From NCBI GenBank assembly GCA_012270485.1, contig JAAXIF010000098.1, positions 62,001-126,000 on the forward strand: 64,000 nucleotides of DNA, written 5' to 3'. Below, piece by piece: positions 17,447 to 26,297 of this stretch (within the stretch, counting starts at the first letter, position 1; each line of letters begins with the position of its first letter). The stretch is from Sphingobacteriales bacterium. GTDB lineage: Bacteria; Bacteroidota; Bacteroidia; Chitinophagales; Chitinophagaceae. Both the position numbers and the translations under genes were made by a program. Below the pieces are notes generated by a model. That model did no database searches, was not told the DNA's origin, and saw only the letters and a list, made by a program, of their open reading frames with translations.

Positions 17447-18298
17447 GTGAAGAAACAGCAACTTCTGTTAGCGGGTGGAGGCTTGGTTATATTTATTCTG
17501 TTGTACTTTTTTAGTCCAACCGTCTCCCCCAGTAAACATGTCCATAAAGAAGGCGAAGCGCCACATAGTACTGTAAATCAATCGATTAAGTTTGAAGACC
17601 TCTTAGTAAAAGCCAAGGAGCGCATTACTCCGGAGCAGGTTGCTCGCTTAGGTGCCCTTGAAAATTCCGTTGTAAGAGGGGATATTAATGAACAAAAGAT
17701 CCATGTTTATCATCAGCTAGCACGCTTCTGGGCTGATTCCGCCCGCATTTTTGAACCCTATGCCTGGTATACCGGCGAAGCTGCTAAGTTGGAAAATTCT
17801 GAAAAAAGCCTCACCTTTGCCGCCCATCTGTTTTTAGATAACCTAATGACAGAGGGTGAGCCTGCCATGCAAAATTGGCTGGCCTCACAAGCAAAAGTTC
17901 TTTTTGATCAGGCATTAAGCATTAATCCGGCAAATGATTCGAGTAAAATCGGATTGGGCGCTTGCTATCTTTTCGGAAACATTTCAGATAACCCAATGCA
18001 GGGTATTCTAAAGATCAGAGAAGTAGTAGAGAAGAATCCGGGAAATGTATTCGGACAAATGATGCTCGGATTGGGTAGTAAGAAAAGTGGTCAATATGAT
18101 AAAGCCATTGAACGCTTTTTGAATGTATTGAAAGTTGATCCGGAAAATCTGGATGCCATTTTCAATCTGGCTGAATCTTATGATATCCATAATGAGAAAG
18201 CCAATGCGATCAAATGGTATGAGGAAGCAAAGAAAAGAGTGGCGATACCGGAAGCTAAGCAAGCACTGGAAAAAAGAATCGCTGAACTGAAACGATAA
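17447..18298 (+). CDS. Membrane-anchored TPR protein
   Basis: The product is a 283-residue protein with one N-terminal membrane anchor (LLLAGGGLVIFILLYFF) and tetratricopeptide repeats in the remainder. The clearest repeats are ALSINPANDSSKIGLGACYL, VVEKNPGNVFGQMMLGLG, FLNVLKVDPENLDAIFNLAES and AIKWYEEAKKR. The start is GTG at 17447, 21 nt after the HU gene, since no ATG lies near. This HU-TPR-small basic protein-RNase G order is common in Bacteroidota as far as I recall. The function is unknown; TPRs imply protein binding on one membrane face. Confidence 0.85.
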   Translation: MKKQQLLLAGGGLVIFILLYFFSPTVSPSKHVHKEGEAPHSTVNQSIKFEDLLVKAKERITPEQVARLGALENSVVRGDINEQKIHVYHQLARFWADSARIFEPYAWYTGEAAKLENSEKSLTFAAHLFLDNLMTEGEPAMQNWLASQAKVLFDQALSINPANDSSKIGLGACYLFGNISDNPMQGILKIREVVEKNPGNVFGQMMLGLGSKKSGQYDKAIERFLNVLKVDPENLDAIFNLAESYDIHNEKANAIKWYEEAKKRVAIPEAKQALEKRIAELKR

Positions 18299-18331
18299 AT
18301 TTATTTTTTAACTGTATAAAATTACTTTGGT

Positions 18332-18427
18332 ATGCCTTGTGGTAAGAAGAGAAAGCGTCATAAGATCGCTACACACAAACGTAAAAAGCGTCTGAGAAAG
18401 AATCGTCATAAGAAGAAGAATAAGTAA
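18332..18427 (+). CDS. 31-residue basic ribosomal-type protein (AURKAIP1/COX24-like)
   Basis: This short gene is below usual length cut-offs. It reads MPCGKKRKRHKIATHKRKK and ends RKNRHKKKNK; about two thirds of the residues are Lys, Arg or His. It matches the conserved Bacteroidota small protein annotated as AURKAIP1/COX24-domain, related to mitochondrial mS38. I believe a related protein has been seen in a Flavobacterium ribosome structure, but I am not certain of the name. Support from sequence: clean ATG-to-TAA frame, position between the TPR protein and rng, and a strong hairpin 26 nt downstream. Confidence 0.85.
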   Translation: MPCGKKRKRHKIATHKRKKRLRKNRHKKKNK

Positions 18428-18452
18428 TTCTTCGGATTACCGATCATGATAC

Positions 18453-18494
18453 TAAACGGGTTTAATCTTGCTACGGCCTGATTAAACCCGTTTA
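18453..18494 (+). terminator. Long hairpin after the small basic protein gene
   Basis: A perfect 15-bp stem (TAAACGGGTTTAATC with its complement) closes a 12-nt loop. It ends the HU-TPR-small protein unit. The U-run is weak and comes from the stem itself. The rest of the 203-nt gap to rng holds only the promoter given next. Confidence 0.75.
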
Positions 18495-18580
18495 ACACTT
18501 ATCTGGAAGCAGCCTTACCTTCCTCCTTTTCGCAACTTTACCTTTTCCTTCCTAGGCTGCCTTAACGGATGTTGTGGATG

Positions 18581-18611
18581 TTGATCTACCGAATACCGGT
18601 ATGTGATTTTG
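18581..18611 (+). promoter_or_regulatory. Probable rng promoter (TTG-N20-TGATTTTG)
   Basis: A TTG at 18581-18583 and TGATTTTG at 18604-18611 are separated by 20 nt, fitting the Bacteroidota -33/-7 layout with one mismatch in the -7 box. Predicted initiation would be just upstream of the GTG start at 18631. Confidence 0.5.
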
Positions 18612-18630
18612 TATTTAAAAGTTGCACTTT

Positions 18631-20181
18631 GTGAACAAAGAATTAATTATTAATGCTGCTCCAACAGGTGTAGAAATAGCATTGTTGGAAGATAAAAAAT
18701 TGGTGGAGCTGCACAACGAAAAAACGGACGCCAACTTCGCAGTGGGTGACCTTTATCTGGGTAAAGTCAAAAAACTGATACCCGGACTCAATGCCGCGTT
18801 CGTAGATGTGGGGTTTGAAAAAGATGCCTTTCTACACTATACCGATCTGAGTCCTTATGCTCGCTCTATTATCAAGTTTACGCAAATAGCGATGACGGAT
18901 AAAGGAGATCAGCCTTTTGATTTTGCGAAATTGCAAGCTGAACCTGAGATCCTAAAAACAGGAAAGATCAATGAAGTACTGAATGGCAAACCACATGTAC
19001 TCGTTCAAATCTTAAAAGAACCAATTGCTGCAAAAGGACCTCGTTTGAGTTGTGAGATATCGTTACCCGGAAGATTTGTGGTAGTAACACCTTTCAATGA
19101 GATTGTTGCCGTATCCAAAAAAATACACTCTTCCGATGAACGTAAACGTTTACACAAAATCGTTGAAGCAATTCGTCCGAAAAATTTTGGTGTGATTGTT
19201 CGTACTGCAGCTGAAGGAAAAAGTACAGCAGAATTACATCAGGATATGTTGTCATTGGTAGAAACCTGGAAAACCATTCAGCATAATTTAAAAGGTGCTG
19301 TTGCACCAGTCAGGATTCTGAGTGAAGAAACAAAAACAACCAGTATACTGAGAGATCTGCTGAGTGCAGATTTCAATCGCATTGTTGTAAATGATAAGAA
19401 TTTGTTTCAGGTAACGCAATCCTATATCCAACGTATTGCACCCGATAAAACGGATATTGTTTCATTCTATCATAATGGGCTTCCCATTTTTGATCAGTAT
19501 GGTGTAACCAAGCAAGTAAAATCATCATTTGGAAAAACAGTGAACTTACCAAGTGGTGCTTATCTGATCATTGAACATACGGAAGCCCTGCATGTCGTTG
19601 ATGTGAACAGTGGTTATAAGAGCGTAAGTAATAACCAAGAAGAAAATGCACTGGAAACCAATCTTGAAGCTGCAGAAGAAATTGCCCGTCAGTTACGTCT
19701 ACGAGATATTGGTGGTATCATCGTTGTTGACTTCATTGATATGAAGTTACCTGATAACAAAAGAAAGGTTCAGGAAGCCATGGAGCAATTCATGAAAGCC
19801 GATAGAGCCAAACATTCTGTTCTTCCAATTTCAAAATTCGGACTACTTCAGATCACGCGTCAACGTATGCGTCCGGAAGTGAATATCAATACAGCAGAGA
19901 GTTGTCCTGCTTGTAATGGAACAGGAAAAATCACTTCTACATTATTATTGGAAGATGAGATCGAAAAGAAATTACATTATCTCGTTACACACTCACATAA
20001 GAATCTTACCATCGTTGTACATCCGATTGTTCATTCTTATCTTACAAAAGGATTATTCTATTCTATCATTAAGAAATGGAGAAAGAAACACAAAGTGAAA
20101 GTAAAGGCACAAGCCAATACCAATTATCACCTCACAGAGTTTAGATTCTTTGATGAAAGAGAGGAGGAAATCAAGTTTTAG
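18631..20181 (+). CDS. rng: Ribonuclease G/E family endoribonuclease
   Basis: This 516-residue RNase G/E-type enzyme cuts single-stranded AU-rich RNA in rRNA maturation and mRNA decay. The GTG at 18631 (VNKELIINAAPTGVEIALLE) is preferred over a TTG nine bases upstream. An S1-like domain covers about residues 35-120 with NAAFVDVGFEKDAFLHY. The metal-binding Asp residues lie in HVVDVNSGYKS and GIIVVDFIDMKL. The zinc-link cysteines are in SCPACNGTGKI, needed for dimer pairing. There is no long C-terminal scaffold, so it is closer to RNase G. It ends directly at heptad array B. Confidence 0.95.
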   Translation: MNKELIINAAPTGVEIALLEDKKLVELHNEKTDANFAVGDLYLGKVKKLIPGLNAAFVDVGFEKDAFLHYTDLSPYARSIIKFTQIAMTDKGDQPFDFAKLQAEPEILKTGKINEVLNGKPHVLVQILKEPIAAKGPRLSCEISLPGRFVVVTPFNEIVAVSKKIHSSDERKRLHKIVEAIRPKNFGVIVRTAAEGKSTAELHQDMLSLVETWKTIQHNLKGAVAPVRILSEETKTTSILRDLLSADFNRIVVNDKNLFQVTQSYIQRIAPDKTDIVSFYHNGLPIFDQYGVTKQVKSSFGKTVNLPSGAYLIIEHTEALHVVDVNSGYKSVSNNQEENALETNLEAAEEIARQLRLRDIGGIIVVDFIDMKLPDNKRKVQEAMEQFMKADRAKHSVLPISKFGLLQITRQRMRPEVNINTAESCPACNGTGKITSTLLLEDEIEKKLHYLVTHSHKNLTIVVHPIVHSYLTKGLFYSIIKKWRKKHKVKVKAQANTNYHLTEFRFFDEREEEIKF

Positions 20182-20182
20182 T

Positions 20183-20257
20183 GTGAATGGTGAATTGTCA
20201 ATAACAGAGAAAGGAACTTACTCATAATTGACAATTCACCATTCACAATTCACCACA
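20183..20257. repeat. Heptad inverted repeat, site B
   Basis: Left units GTGAATG, GTGAATT, GTCAATA (20183-20203) face right units AATTGAC, AATTCAC, CATTCAC, AATTCAC (20226-20253). The array begins 1 nt after the rng TAG stop and ends shortly before the stop of the convergent protease gene. A bidirectional terminator function is inferred. Confidence 0.85.
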
Positions 20258-20264
20258 ACACCTC

Positions 20265-20954
20265 TTAATCATCATTTCTTGATCCATTCAAAAAGATCAA
20301 CACATATTGAATCAGCGTAGCTACTGAAGCAAGTGCTGCTACAACATAAGTCATCGCTGCCCACTTTAAGGCATCCTTTGCTCCTTCCTGCTCTTTACCT
20401 ACCAATACACGTTTGTTTTCTAACCATGCCAATGCACGGTTGCTGGCATCAAATTCTACAGGTAATGTAATGACTGAGAAAAGCGTGGTGAGGGCAAATA
20501 AAATGATACCCCCTAATAATAACATCGGGAATGTATTGATCAACACAATACCTGCCAATAATACCCATTGAACGATTGAGCTGCTGAATTGAACAAAAGG
20601 CACCAATCGGCTTCTCAACATCAGCCAATTATAAGCCGTAGCGTGTTGAACGGCATGACCACATTCATGGGCAGCCACAGCCGCGGATGCAATACTTGTT
20701 CCACTATACACTTCCGAACTCAGGTTCACAGTTTTATTCATGGGATTATAGTGGTCGGTTAGGAAGCCCTCAACAGATATTATTTTTACATCATATATTC
20801 CGTTGTCGCGGAGCATTTGTTCAGCCACTTCCTTACCACTCATGCCATTGGTGATGGGCAGGTGGCTATAATGGGTAAATTTCGACTTTAAGCGCATCGA
20901 AACCAGAAAGCTGATTCCGACAAATAATAAAGACAATAATAAGATTGAGTTCAT
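20265..20954 (-). CDS. YugP-like neutral zinc metallopeptidase (membrane)
   Basis: This 230-residue protein belongs to the Zn_peptidase_2 (YugP) family of membrane proteases. An N-terminal helix (SILLLSLLFVGISFLVSM) is followed by the zinc motif H96-E-C-G-H100 in AAVAAHECGHAVQH. Two further hydrophobic segments follow (WVLLAGIVLINTFPMLLLGG and the tail), with a Glu in PVEFDASNRALAWL as a likely third ligand. The ATG at 20954 fits the family start; the frame stays open to 21071 but that extension lacks family features. Substrate unknown. Confidence 0.9.
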   Translation of the reverse strand: MNSILLLSLLFVGISFLVSMRLKSKFTHYSHLPITNGMSGKEVAEQMLRDNGIYDVKIISVEGFLTDHYNPMNKTVNLSSEVYSGTSIASAAVAAHECGHAVQHATAYNWLMLRSRLVPFVQFSSSIVQWVLLAGIVLINTFPMLLLGGIILFALTTLFSVITLPVEFDASNRALAWLENKRVLVGKEQEGAKDALKWAAMTYVVAALASVATLIQYVLIFLNGSRNDD

Positions 20955-21413
20955 ACGACTTGTTTCGGAGACTGCTGCAAAATGCCTACCAAACCCAAAA
21001 ATGGGTATTTGGCACCTTAAAATCACTGATTCCTGACAAAAAGCACCAAAAAAAATGACATTTTTCCCCACTTCGACAAAATGGCTGTAACCCGTTTGAT
21101 TAACAAACTGTTAAGGTCATTTACGAAATTTTTCGGATTCAAAAAATTATTCACAGAACCCAAAAATTATTTTGCCATGTGCCTCGGTTTTGTAACTTAG
21201 TGGTAGAATTTAATGGGTTAGTAAGTAAACAGGGTCAACAGCAATGTTGGCCCTTTTACATGCCCGTCAGTACTGCGTTTCAGCGTTTTTCTACTTTCAT
21301 GAATAGCAAATTTTTGATTCTAAAAACTGTTGATTTTACACAAGATTTCATCATTTTTTTTTGTGCATTTTTTTACTGAAAAGAACTCATCATTTCAACA
21401 GTACCTTTAACCA
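20955..21413. other. 459-nt intergenic region between yugP-like gene and radA
   Basis: This gap holds the divergent promoter regions of the yugP-like gene (minus) and radA (plus). Two structures are visible: an inverted repeat around 20989-21012 (CCAAACCCA / TGGG..TTTGG) in the leader of the yugP-like gene, and the hairpin at 21232-21257 listed separately. A 66-codon open frame at 21179-21379 has no protein-like features. Exact TAnnTTTG promoters are not seen. Confidence 0.6.
21232..21257 (+). terminator. Orphan intrinsic terminator, possible small-RNA 3' end
   Basis: A 9-bp stem with one G-U pair (GGGTCAACA with TGTTGGCCC) and loop GCAA is followed by TTTT. No plus-strand gene ends before it, since the upstream gene is on the minus strand. 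A short unannotated transcript beginning near 21175-21185 (after a near-match box TTATTTTG at 21168) would explain it. Confidence 0.4.
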
Positions 21414-22784
21414 ATGAGTAAGATTAAAACAGCTTTTTTCTGTAGCAATTGTGGTTATGAAAGTGCGAAGTGGATCGGAAAATGTCCGGCTTGTTCTCAA
21501 TGGAATACTTTCACCGAAGAAATATTGGATAAAGGAAATGTGAAGGAAGAAAAATGGGATGACTACAAAGAAGAAAAAAGAAAAACAAAAACGATTTCCT
21601 TAAACGAGGTTCAGACAACCGAAGAAAAAAGAATCAAAAGTCAAGATCCGGAATTAGATCGAGTATTGGGGGGAGGTATTGTTCCGGGAAGTATTGTTCT
21701 GGTAGCAGGTGAACCGGGTATTGGTAAGAGTACTTTGTTTTTACAAAACGGATTACTACTCAAGCAACTAAGGGTTTTATATATCAGTGGTGAAGAAAGT
21801 GAACAACAAATTAAAATGCGGGCAGATCGGTTAAAGATTCAGTATGAAAATTTTTATTTGCTGACAGAAACATCTACACAAACTATTTTTCAGGAAATCA
21901 AAAAGCTGAAACCTCAATTGGTCATTGTTGACTCTATTCAAACTTTACAATCTAATTTGATTGATTCTTCTGCGGGCACAGTTTCACAGATCCGGGAATG
22001 TGCTGCCGAATTTCAACGCTTTGCAAAAGAAACCAATACTCCTGTTTTCTTGATCGGACATATCACCAAAGACGGCGCTATCGCCGGTCCGAAAGTGCTG
22101 GAACACATGGTAGACACGGTTTTGCAGTTCGAGGGCGACCGTCATTATGCTTATAGAATCCTAAGAACTTTGAAGAATCGTTTTGGTAGTACCGCCGAGT
22201 TGGGCATTTATGAAATGACAGGTGATGGTATGCGGGTAGTAGCCAATCCATCAGAAATTTTAATTGCACAAAGAGAAGATCAGTTAAGTGGTAGTGGTAT
22301 TGCTGCTACACTGGAAGGTATGCGTCCTTTACTGATTGAAGTGCAGGCATTGGTCACGCAAAGCGTGTATGGAACACCTCAACGTACAGTGACCGGTTTT
22401 GATACCAGAAGATTACAATTGTTATTGGCAGTTCTCGAAAAACGTGGAGGTTTTCAATTTGGAATGAAAGATGTTTTTGTAAACATTGCAGGTGGTATTA
22501 AAGTAGAAGACCCTTCCATTGATCTTGCAGTGATCTGTGCTTTACTCTCTTCCTATGAAGATGTTCCACTCCCCCCTCATGTATGTTTCGCAGGTGAGGT
22601 AGGATTGAATGGAGAGATCAGAGCCGTTAATAAAATAGAACAACGTATTGCCGAAGCAGAGAAACTCGGATTCGAAAAAATATTTGTCTCCAAATACAAT
22701 AAGAAAAGTTTCAACGCACAAGCTTACAAGATTCAGGTAATTGCATTGAGTCGCGTAGATGAAGTGTATCAGCAACTTTTTTGA
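21414..22784 (+). CDS. radA: DNA repair protein RadA
   Basis: RadA (Sms) is a RecA-like ATPase that promotes branch migration during recombination. The 456-residue length is standard. The zinc finger uses Cys10, 13, 24 and 27 (CSNCGYESAKWIGKCPAC). Walker A is GEPGIGKST at 99-107, and Walker B lies in LVIVDSIQTL. The RadA-specific KNRFG motif appears in LKNRFGSTAELGIYEM. The Lon-like C-terminal domain contains GGIKVEDPSIDLAVICALLSS and GEVGLNGEIRAV. Its TGA stop abuts heptad array C. Confidence 0.97.
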   Translation: MSKIKTAFFCSNCGYESAKWIGKCPACSQWNTFTEEILDKGNVKEEKWDDYKEEKRKTKTISLNEVQTTEEKRIKSQDPELDRVLGGGIVPGSIVLVAGEPGIGKSTLFLQNGLLLKQLRVLYISGEESEQQIKMRADRLKIQYENFYLLTETSTQTIFQEIKKLKPQLVIVDSIQTLQSNLIDSSAGTVSQIRECAAEFQRFAKETNTPVFLIGHITKDGAIAGPKVLEHMVDTVLQFEGDRHYAYRILRTLKNRFGSTAELGIYEMTGDGMRVVANPSEILIAQREDQLSGSGIAATLEGMRPLLIEVQALVTQSVYGTPQRTVTGFDTRRLQLLLAVLEKRGGFQFGMKDVFVNIAGGIKVEDPSIDLAVICALLSSYEDVPLPPHVCFAGEVGLNGEIRAVNKIEQRIAEAEKLGFEKIFVSKYNKKSFNAQAYKIQVIALSRVDEVYQQLF

Positions 22785-22864
22785 GTGAAAAGTGAAAGGT
22801 CAAAAGTGAAACGGAAGTACGCTTTTCACCTTTCACTTTTCACTTTTGACTTTTACATTTTGAC
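22784..22864. repeat. Heptad inverted repeat, site C
   Basis: Left units AGTGAAA, AGTGAAA, GGTCAAA, AGTGAAA (22784-22811) face six right units TTTTCAC, CTTTCAC, TTTTCAC, TTTTGAC, TTTTACA, TTTTGAC (22823-22864). The first base is the last base of the radA stop codon. The arms are unequal: six units against four. Confidence 0.87.
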
Positions 22865-22915
22865 TTCCATCATTTCTGCGGCAAATACTTACTCCCGAGC
22901 ATGTAGTTTCGGAGC

Positions 22916-23605
22916 ATGATATCCATAGCAAAATCCCTTCTACAACTCGTATATCCGCATTACTGTATAGGTTGCGGAAGCGATTATTTGAGTCTCCACC
23001 AGCAGATTTGCAGCCGCTGTACCCATCAGCTACCGGAAACGGGGTTCTTTCGCCAGCCCAATAATCCGGTTGAAAAAGCCTTTTTTGGCAGAATTCGGGT
23101 GGAAAACGCCGCTGCCTTGTACTATTTTACCAAGCAGTCATTGGTGCAGGAACTGATGGTACAGCTCAAATACCATCAGAATAAGCATGCCGGACTCTTT
23201 TTGGGCAGAATGATGGGGTATGCGCTGAGATCCGAGCCCCGCTTCGCCGACGTAGATCTACTTGTACCGCTTCCTTTAAATCCTAAAAAACAATTCAAAA
23301 GAGGATATAACCAGGCCGAAGTGATTTGTGAGGGTATTAGGGAAGTCTGGTCCAGACCTTTGAACGCAAAAACCATTCAAAGGAAAAAGTTTACAGATAG
23401 TCAAACTACCCGAAACCGGCTATCTAGGTGGCAGAATATGGAAGCCGTATTTCAGGTGACAGCACCAGATCAATTGATGAATCAGCATGTTTTACTCATA
23501 GACGATATCATAACGACCGGCGCTACCCTGGAAGCCTGCGGACAAACATTGATGTCGATACCCAATTGTAGACTTAGTATTGCTGCTGCCGCATATACAT
23601 TGTAG
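22916..23605 (+). CDS. ComF family phosphoribosyltransferase-like protein
   Basis: The 229-residue protein matches ComF, a competence-associated member of the phosphoribosyltransferase superfamily. An N-terminal zinc ribbon is visible as YCIGCGSDYLSLHQQICSRC. The middle has VPLPLNPKKQFKRGYNQAE, and the PRPP loop is VLLIDDIITTGATLEACG. Together with the ComEC homologue at 5228 it suggests DNA-uptake ability, but the family also occurs in non-competent bacteria. It stands alone after radA. Confidence 0.92.
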   Translation: MISIAKSLLQLVYPHYCIGCGSDYLSLHQQICSRCTHQLPETGFFRQPNNPVEKAFFGRIRVENAAALYYFTKQSLVQELMVQLKYHQNKHAGLFLGRMMGYALRSEPRFADVDLLVPLPLNPKKQFKRGYNQAEVICEGIREVWSRPLNAKTIQRKKFTDSQTTRNRLSRWQNMEAVFQVTAPDQLMNQHVLLIDDIITTGATLEACGQTLMSIPNCRLSIAAAAYTL

Positions 23606-23681
23606 GTACCATTTTCATCCATTCACAGAAATGCTATAACAATTCCCTTATTTAAGTGTTATTTTGAAAAAAATCTATTGT

Positions 23682-24215
23682 ATGAAATACATCCTCACAT
23701 TAGTAGCAGTGGTTATGATGTCTGCCTTCACTTTACCCGATAATGGCAGTATTCACGCTTTCAAGGTAAAATCTATTGAAGGCGGCACTATCGATTTCGC
23801 TAAATTCAAGGGAAAAAAGATACTCATTGTCAATACTGCATCTAAGTGTGGCTATACCCCACAATATGAAGCTTTGCAAAAAGTGTATGATCAGTATAAA
23901 GACAAGCTGGTAATCGTAGGTTTTCCCGCCAACAACTTTGGTGGACAAGAGCCTGGTAGTGATGGTGATATTCAAGAGTTTTGCAAAGCCCGTTTTGGTG
24001 TAAAATTTCCATTGGCCAGTAAAGTGAGTGTAAAAGGAGAAGATATGGCACCTATTTACCAGTGGCTGACAAGTAAAGCGAAGAATGGTGTTTTGGATGC
24101 AGATATCAAATGGAACTTCAATAAGTTTTTGTTGGATGAAAATGGAAAAATGATCGCTTATTTTCCAAGCAAAGTAACTCCCGATAGCGATGATATTTTG
24201 AAATACGTAAAATAA
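23682..24215 (+). CDS. Exported glutathione peroxidase-like thiol peroxidase
   Basis: The 177-residue enzyme reduces hydrogen peroxide or lipid peroxides. It has the catalytic set Cys56 (NTASKCGYTPQ), Gln89 (FPANNFGGQEPG) and Trp144-Asn145 (KWNFNKFL). This is the cysteine rather than selenocysteine type, so thioredoxin is the likely reductant. The ATG at 23682 starts a plausible signal peptide (YILTLVAVVMMSAFTLP); a TTG 18 nt upstream adds six residues. An intrinsic terminator follows 19 nt after the stop. Confidence 0.93.
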   Translation: MKYILTLVAVVMMSAFTLPDNGSIHAFKVKSIEGGTIDFAKFKGKKILIVNTASKCGYTPQYEALQKVYDQYKDKLVIVGFPANNFGGQEPGSDGDIQEFCKARFGVKFPLASKVSVKGEDMAPIYQWLTSKAKNGVLDADIKWNFNKFLLDENGKMIAYFPSKVTPDSDDILKYVK

Positions 24216-24234
24216 ATTAGCTTTCGAATCAAGG

Positions 24235-24269
24235 AATCCCGACCCATACAACTGGTCGGGATTTTTTTT
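24235..24269 (+). terminator. Intrinsic terminator after glutathione peroxidase
   Basis: A perfect 10-bp stem AATCCCGACC / GGTCGGGATT with a 9-nt loop is followed by a run of six or more T. Confidence 0.92.
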
Positions 24270-24344
24270 GCTTCTCTATTTATCAAAAACATGCACATTT
24301 AAAGTAGCAGCATACAGTATATTTATAGCTCAAAAATTGTTGGC

Positions 24345-26282
24345 ATGTCTTATCCCTATCAGATCAAAAGTTTTGAAGCCTATCAGGAAGCGTATCAGAA
24401 AAGCATACAAGATCCTGAAGCATTTTGGAGTGCAATTGCTGAGCATTTTACCTGGAAGAAAAAATGGGATAAAGTTCTGGAATGGAATTTTACAGAACCC
24501 AAGGTAGAATGGTTCAAAGGAGGAAAATTAAATATTACGGAGAATTGTTTAGACAGACATCTTGCCACCAAAGGCAATCACCCTGCCATTATTTGGGAAC
24601 CCAATGCCCCTGATGAGAATCATCGCATACTTACCTATAAAAAGTTGCATGAGAAAGTGTGCCAATTTGCACATCTACTTAAAAACAATGGCGTAAAAAA
24701 AGGAGATCGTGTTTGTATATATATGGGTATGATCCCTGAACTCGCTATTGCAGTTTTGGCTTGTGCCAGAATTGGCGCCATACATTCCGTTGTGTTTGGC
24801 GGTTTCTCTGCACAAAGTATTGCTGACAGATTAGAAGATGCCAAGGCTGAATTCATCGTTACCTGTGATGGCGCTTACAGAGGTGCGAAAGATATTCCTT
24901 TGAAGAGTGTCATTGATGATGCATTGATTGGAAACAAGACTGTGAAACGTGTTATTGTTGCCACACGCACACGCACACCCGTATCCATGATCAAAGGAAG
25001 AGATGTGTGCTGGGAAGATGAGATGAAACAAGTGGAAGAAAAAGGCATCACTTTTATTGAAGCAGAAGCAATGGATGCAGAAGATCCATTGTTTATCCTC
25101 TATACATCCGGTTCTACGGGAAAACCCAAAGGAGTGGTACATACTGTAGCCGGATACATGATCTATACCAATTACACTTTTGTAAATGTATTTCAATACG
25201 AACCCGGACAAGTACATTTCTGTACAGCAGATATTGGCTGGATCACCGGACATAGTTATATCGTGTATGGACCACTAAGTGCCGGTGCTACATCATTACT
25301 ATTTGAAGGCGTTCCTACTTGGCCAGATGCTGGCAGATTTTGGGATATTGTAGACAAATACAAAGTCAACATTTTATATACGGCCCCTACCGCTATTCGT
25401 AGCTTGATGGGATTTGGTTTAGGCCCTTTACAAGGAAAAAATCTTTCCTCCCTTAAAGTATTGGGAACTGTGGGTGAACCCATCAATGAAGAAGCATGGC
25501 ATTGGTATGATGAACATGTAGGCAAGAAAAAATGTCCGATCGTTGATACCTGGTGGCAAACAGAAACAGGTGGATGTCTCATTTCCAATCTGGCAGGCAT
25601 TACTCCCGCCAAACCCGGATGGGCGACACTTCCAATGCCGGGTCTGCAAATGGTATTGGTAGATGAAAATGGAAAAGAGATCATACAAGAAGGGGAAGAA
25701 ACCATTTCCGGCAATCTCTGTATCAAAGCACCTTGGCCATCTATTTTAAGAACCACTTATGGTGATCATGAAAGATGTAGAACAAACTATTTCGCTACTT
25801 ATAAAAACATGTATTTCACCGGTGATGGTGCTTTAAAGAATAAAGACGGTTTCTTCCGTATTACCGGTCGTGTAGATGATGTGTTGAATGTTAGCGGACA
25901 CCGAATTGGTACTGCTGAAGTGGAAAATGCCATCAATATGCATGCAGGTGTGGTGGAAAGCGCTGTAGTGGGTTATCCGCATGATATCAAGGGACAAGGC
26001 ATTTATGCTTATGTGATTTATCAAGGATCGCATACGCAGGATACACATGGTACGGGAGATCTGGTGAGAAAAGATATTCTGCAAACAGTGACTCGAATTA
26101 TTGGCGCCATTGCGAAACCTGATAAAATTCAATTTGTAAGCGGACTACCCAAAACAAGAAGCGGTAAGATCATGCGAAGAATTCTTCGAAAGATCGCAGA
26201 AGGAGAAACAGAAAATCTGGGTGATACATCTACACTGCTTGATCCGGGTGTGGTAGATGAGATTAAGAACGGGAGATTATAA
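24345..26282 (+). CDS. acs: Acetyl-CoA synthetase
   Basis: This 645-residue AMP-forming enzyme activates acetate to acetyl-CoA. The N-terminal acs motif is seen in YQIKSFEAYQEAYQKSI onward. The adenylation core A3 reads FILYTSGSTGKPKGVVHT, A5 is VDTWWQTETGGCLIS and A8 is ITGRVDDVLNVSGHRIGTAE. The lysine near the end in KTRSGKIMRRILRKIA is the residue acetylated for control in this family. It follows the peroxidase terminator, so it has its own promoter; a WG-repeat gene starts 15 nt after its stop. Confidence 0.97.
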   Translation: MSYPYQIKSFEAYQEAYQKSIQDPEAFWSAIAEHFTWKKKWDKVLEWNFTEPKVEWFKGGKLNITENCLDRHLATKGNHPAIIWEPNAPDENHRILTYKKLHEKVCQFAHLLKNNGVKKGDRVCIYMGMIPELAIAVLACARIGAIHSVVFGGFSAQSIADRLEDAKAEFIVTCDGAYRGAKDIPLKSVIDDALIGNKTVKRVIVATRTRTPVSMIKGRDVCWEDEMKQVEEKGITFIEAEAMDAEDPLFILYTSGSTGKPKGVVHTVAGYMIYTNYTFVNVFQYEPGQVHFCTADIGWITGHSYIVYGPLSAGATSLLFEGVPTWPDAGRFWDIVDKYKVNILYTAPTAIRSLMGFGLGPLQGKNLSSLKVLGTVGEPINEEAWHWYDEHVGKKKCPIVDTWWQTETGGCLISNLAGITPAKPGWATLPMPGLQMVLVDENGKEIIQEGEETISGNLCIKAPWPSILRTTYGDHERCRTNYFATYKNMYFTGDGALKNKDGFFRITGRVDDVLNVSGHRIGTAEVENAINMHAGVVESAVVGYPHDIKGQGIYAYVIYQGSHTQDTHGTGDLVRKDILQTVTRIIGAIAKPDKIQFVSGLPKTRSGKIMRRILRKIAEGETENLGDTSTLLDPGVVDEIKNGRL

Positions 26283-26297
26283 CTTATCTTTATTCGG

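Noticed and set aside
21180..21260. Possible tRNA in the intergenic hairpin region
   Set aside because: There is no acceptor stem pairing and no T-arm GTTCRANNC sequence.
21179..21379. 66-codon frame in the yugP-radA gap
   Set aside because: It spans a terminator hairpin, has odd composition and shows no recognisable family.
22784..22864. Heptad arrays considered as CRISPR repeats
   Set aside because: Units are only 7 nt, with no spacers, and the arms are inverted; no cas genes are present.
23733..24251. 172-codon minus-strand frame over glutathione peroxidase
   Set aside because: It runs through a strong terminator and is antisense to a gene with a full catalytic set.
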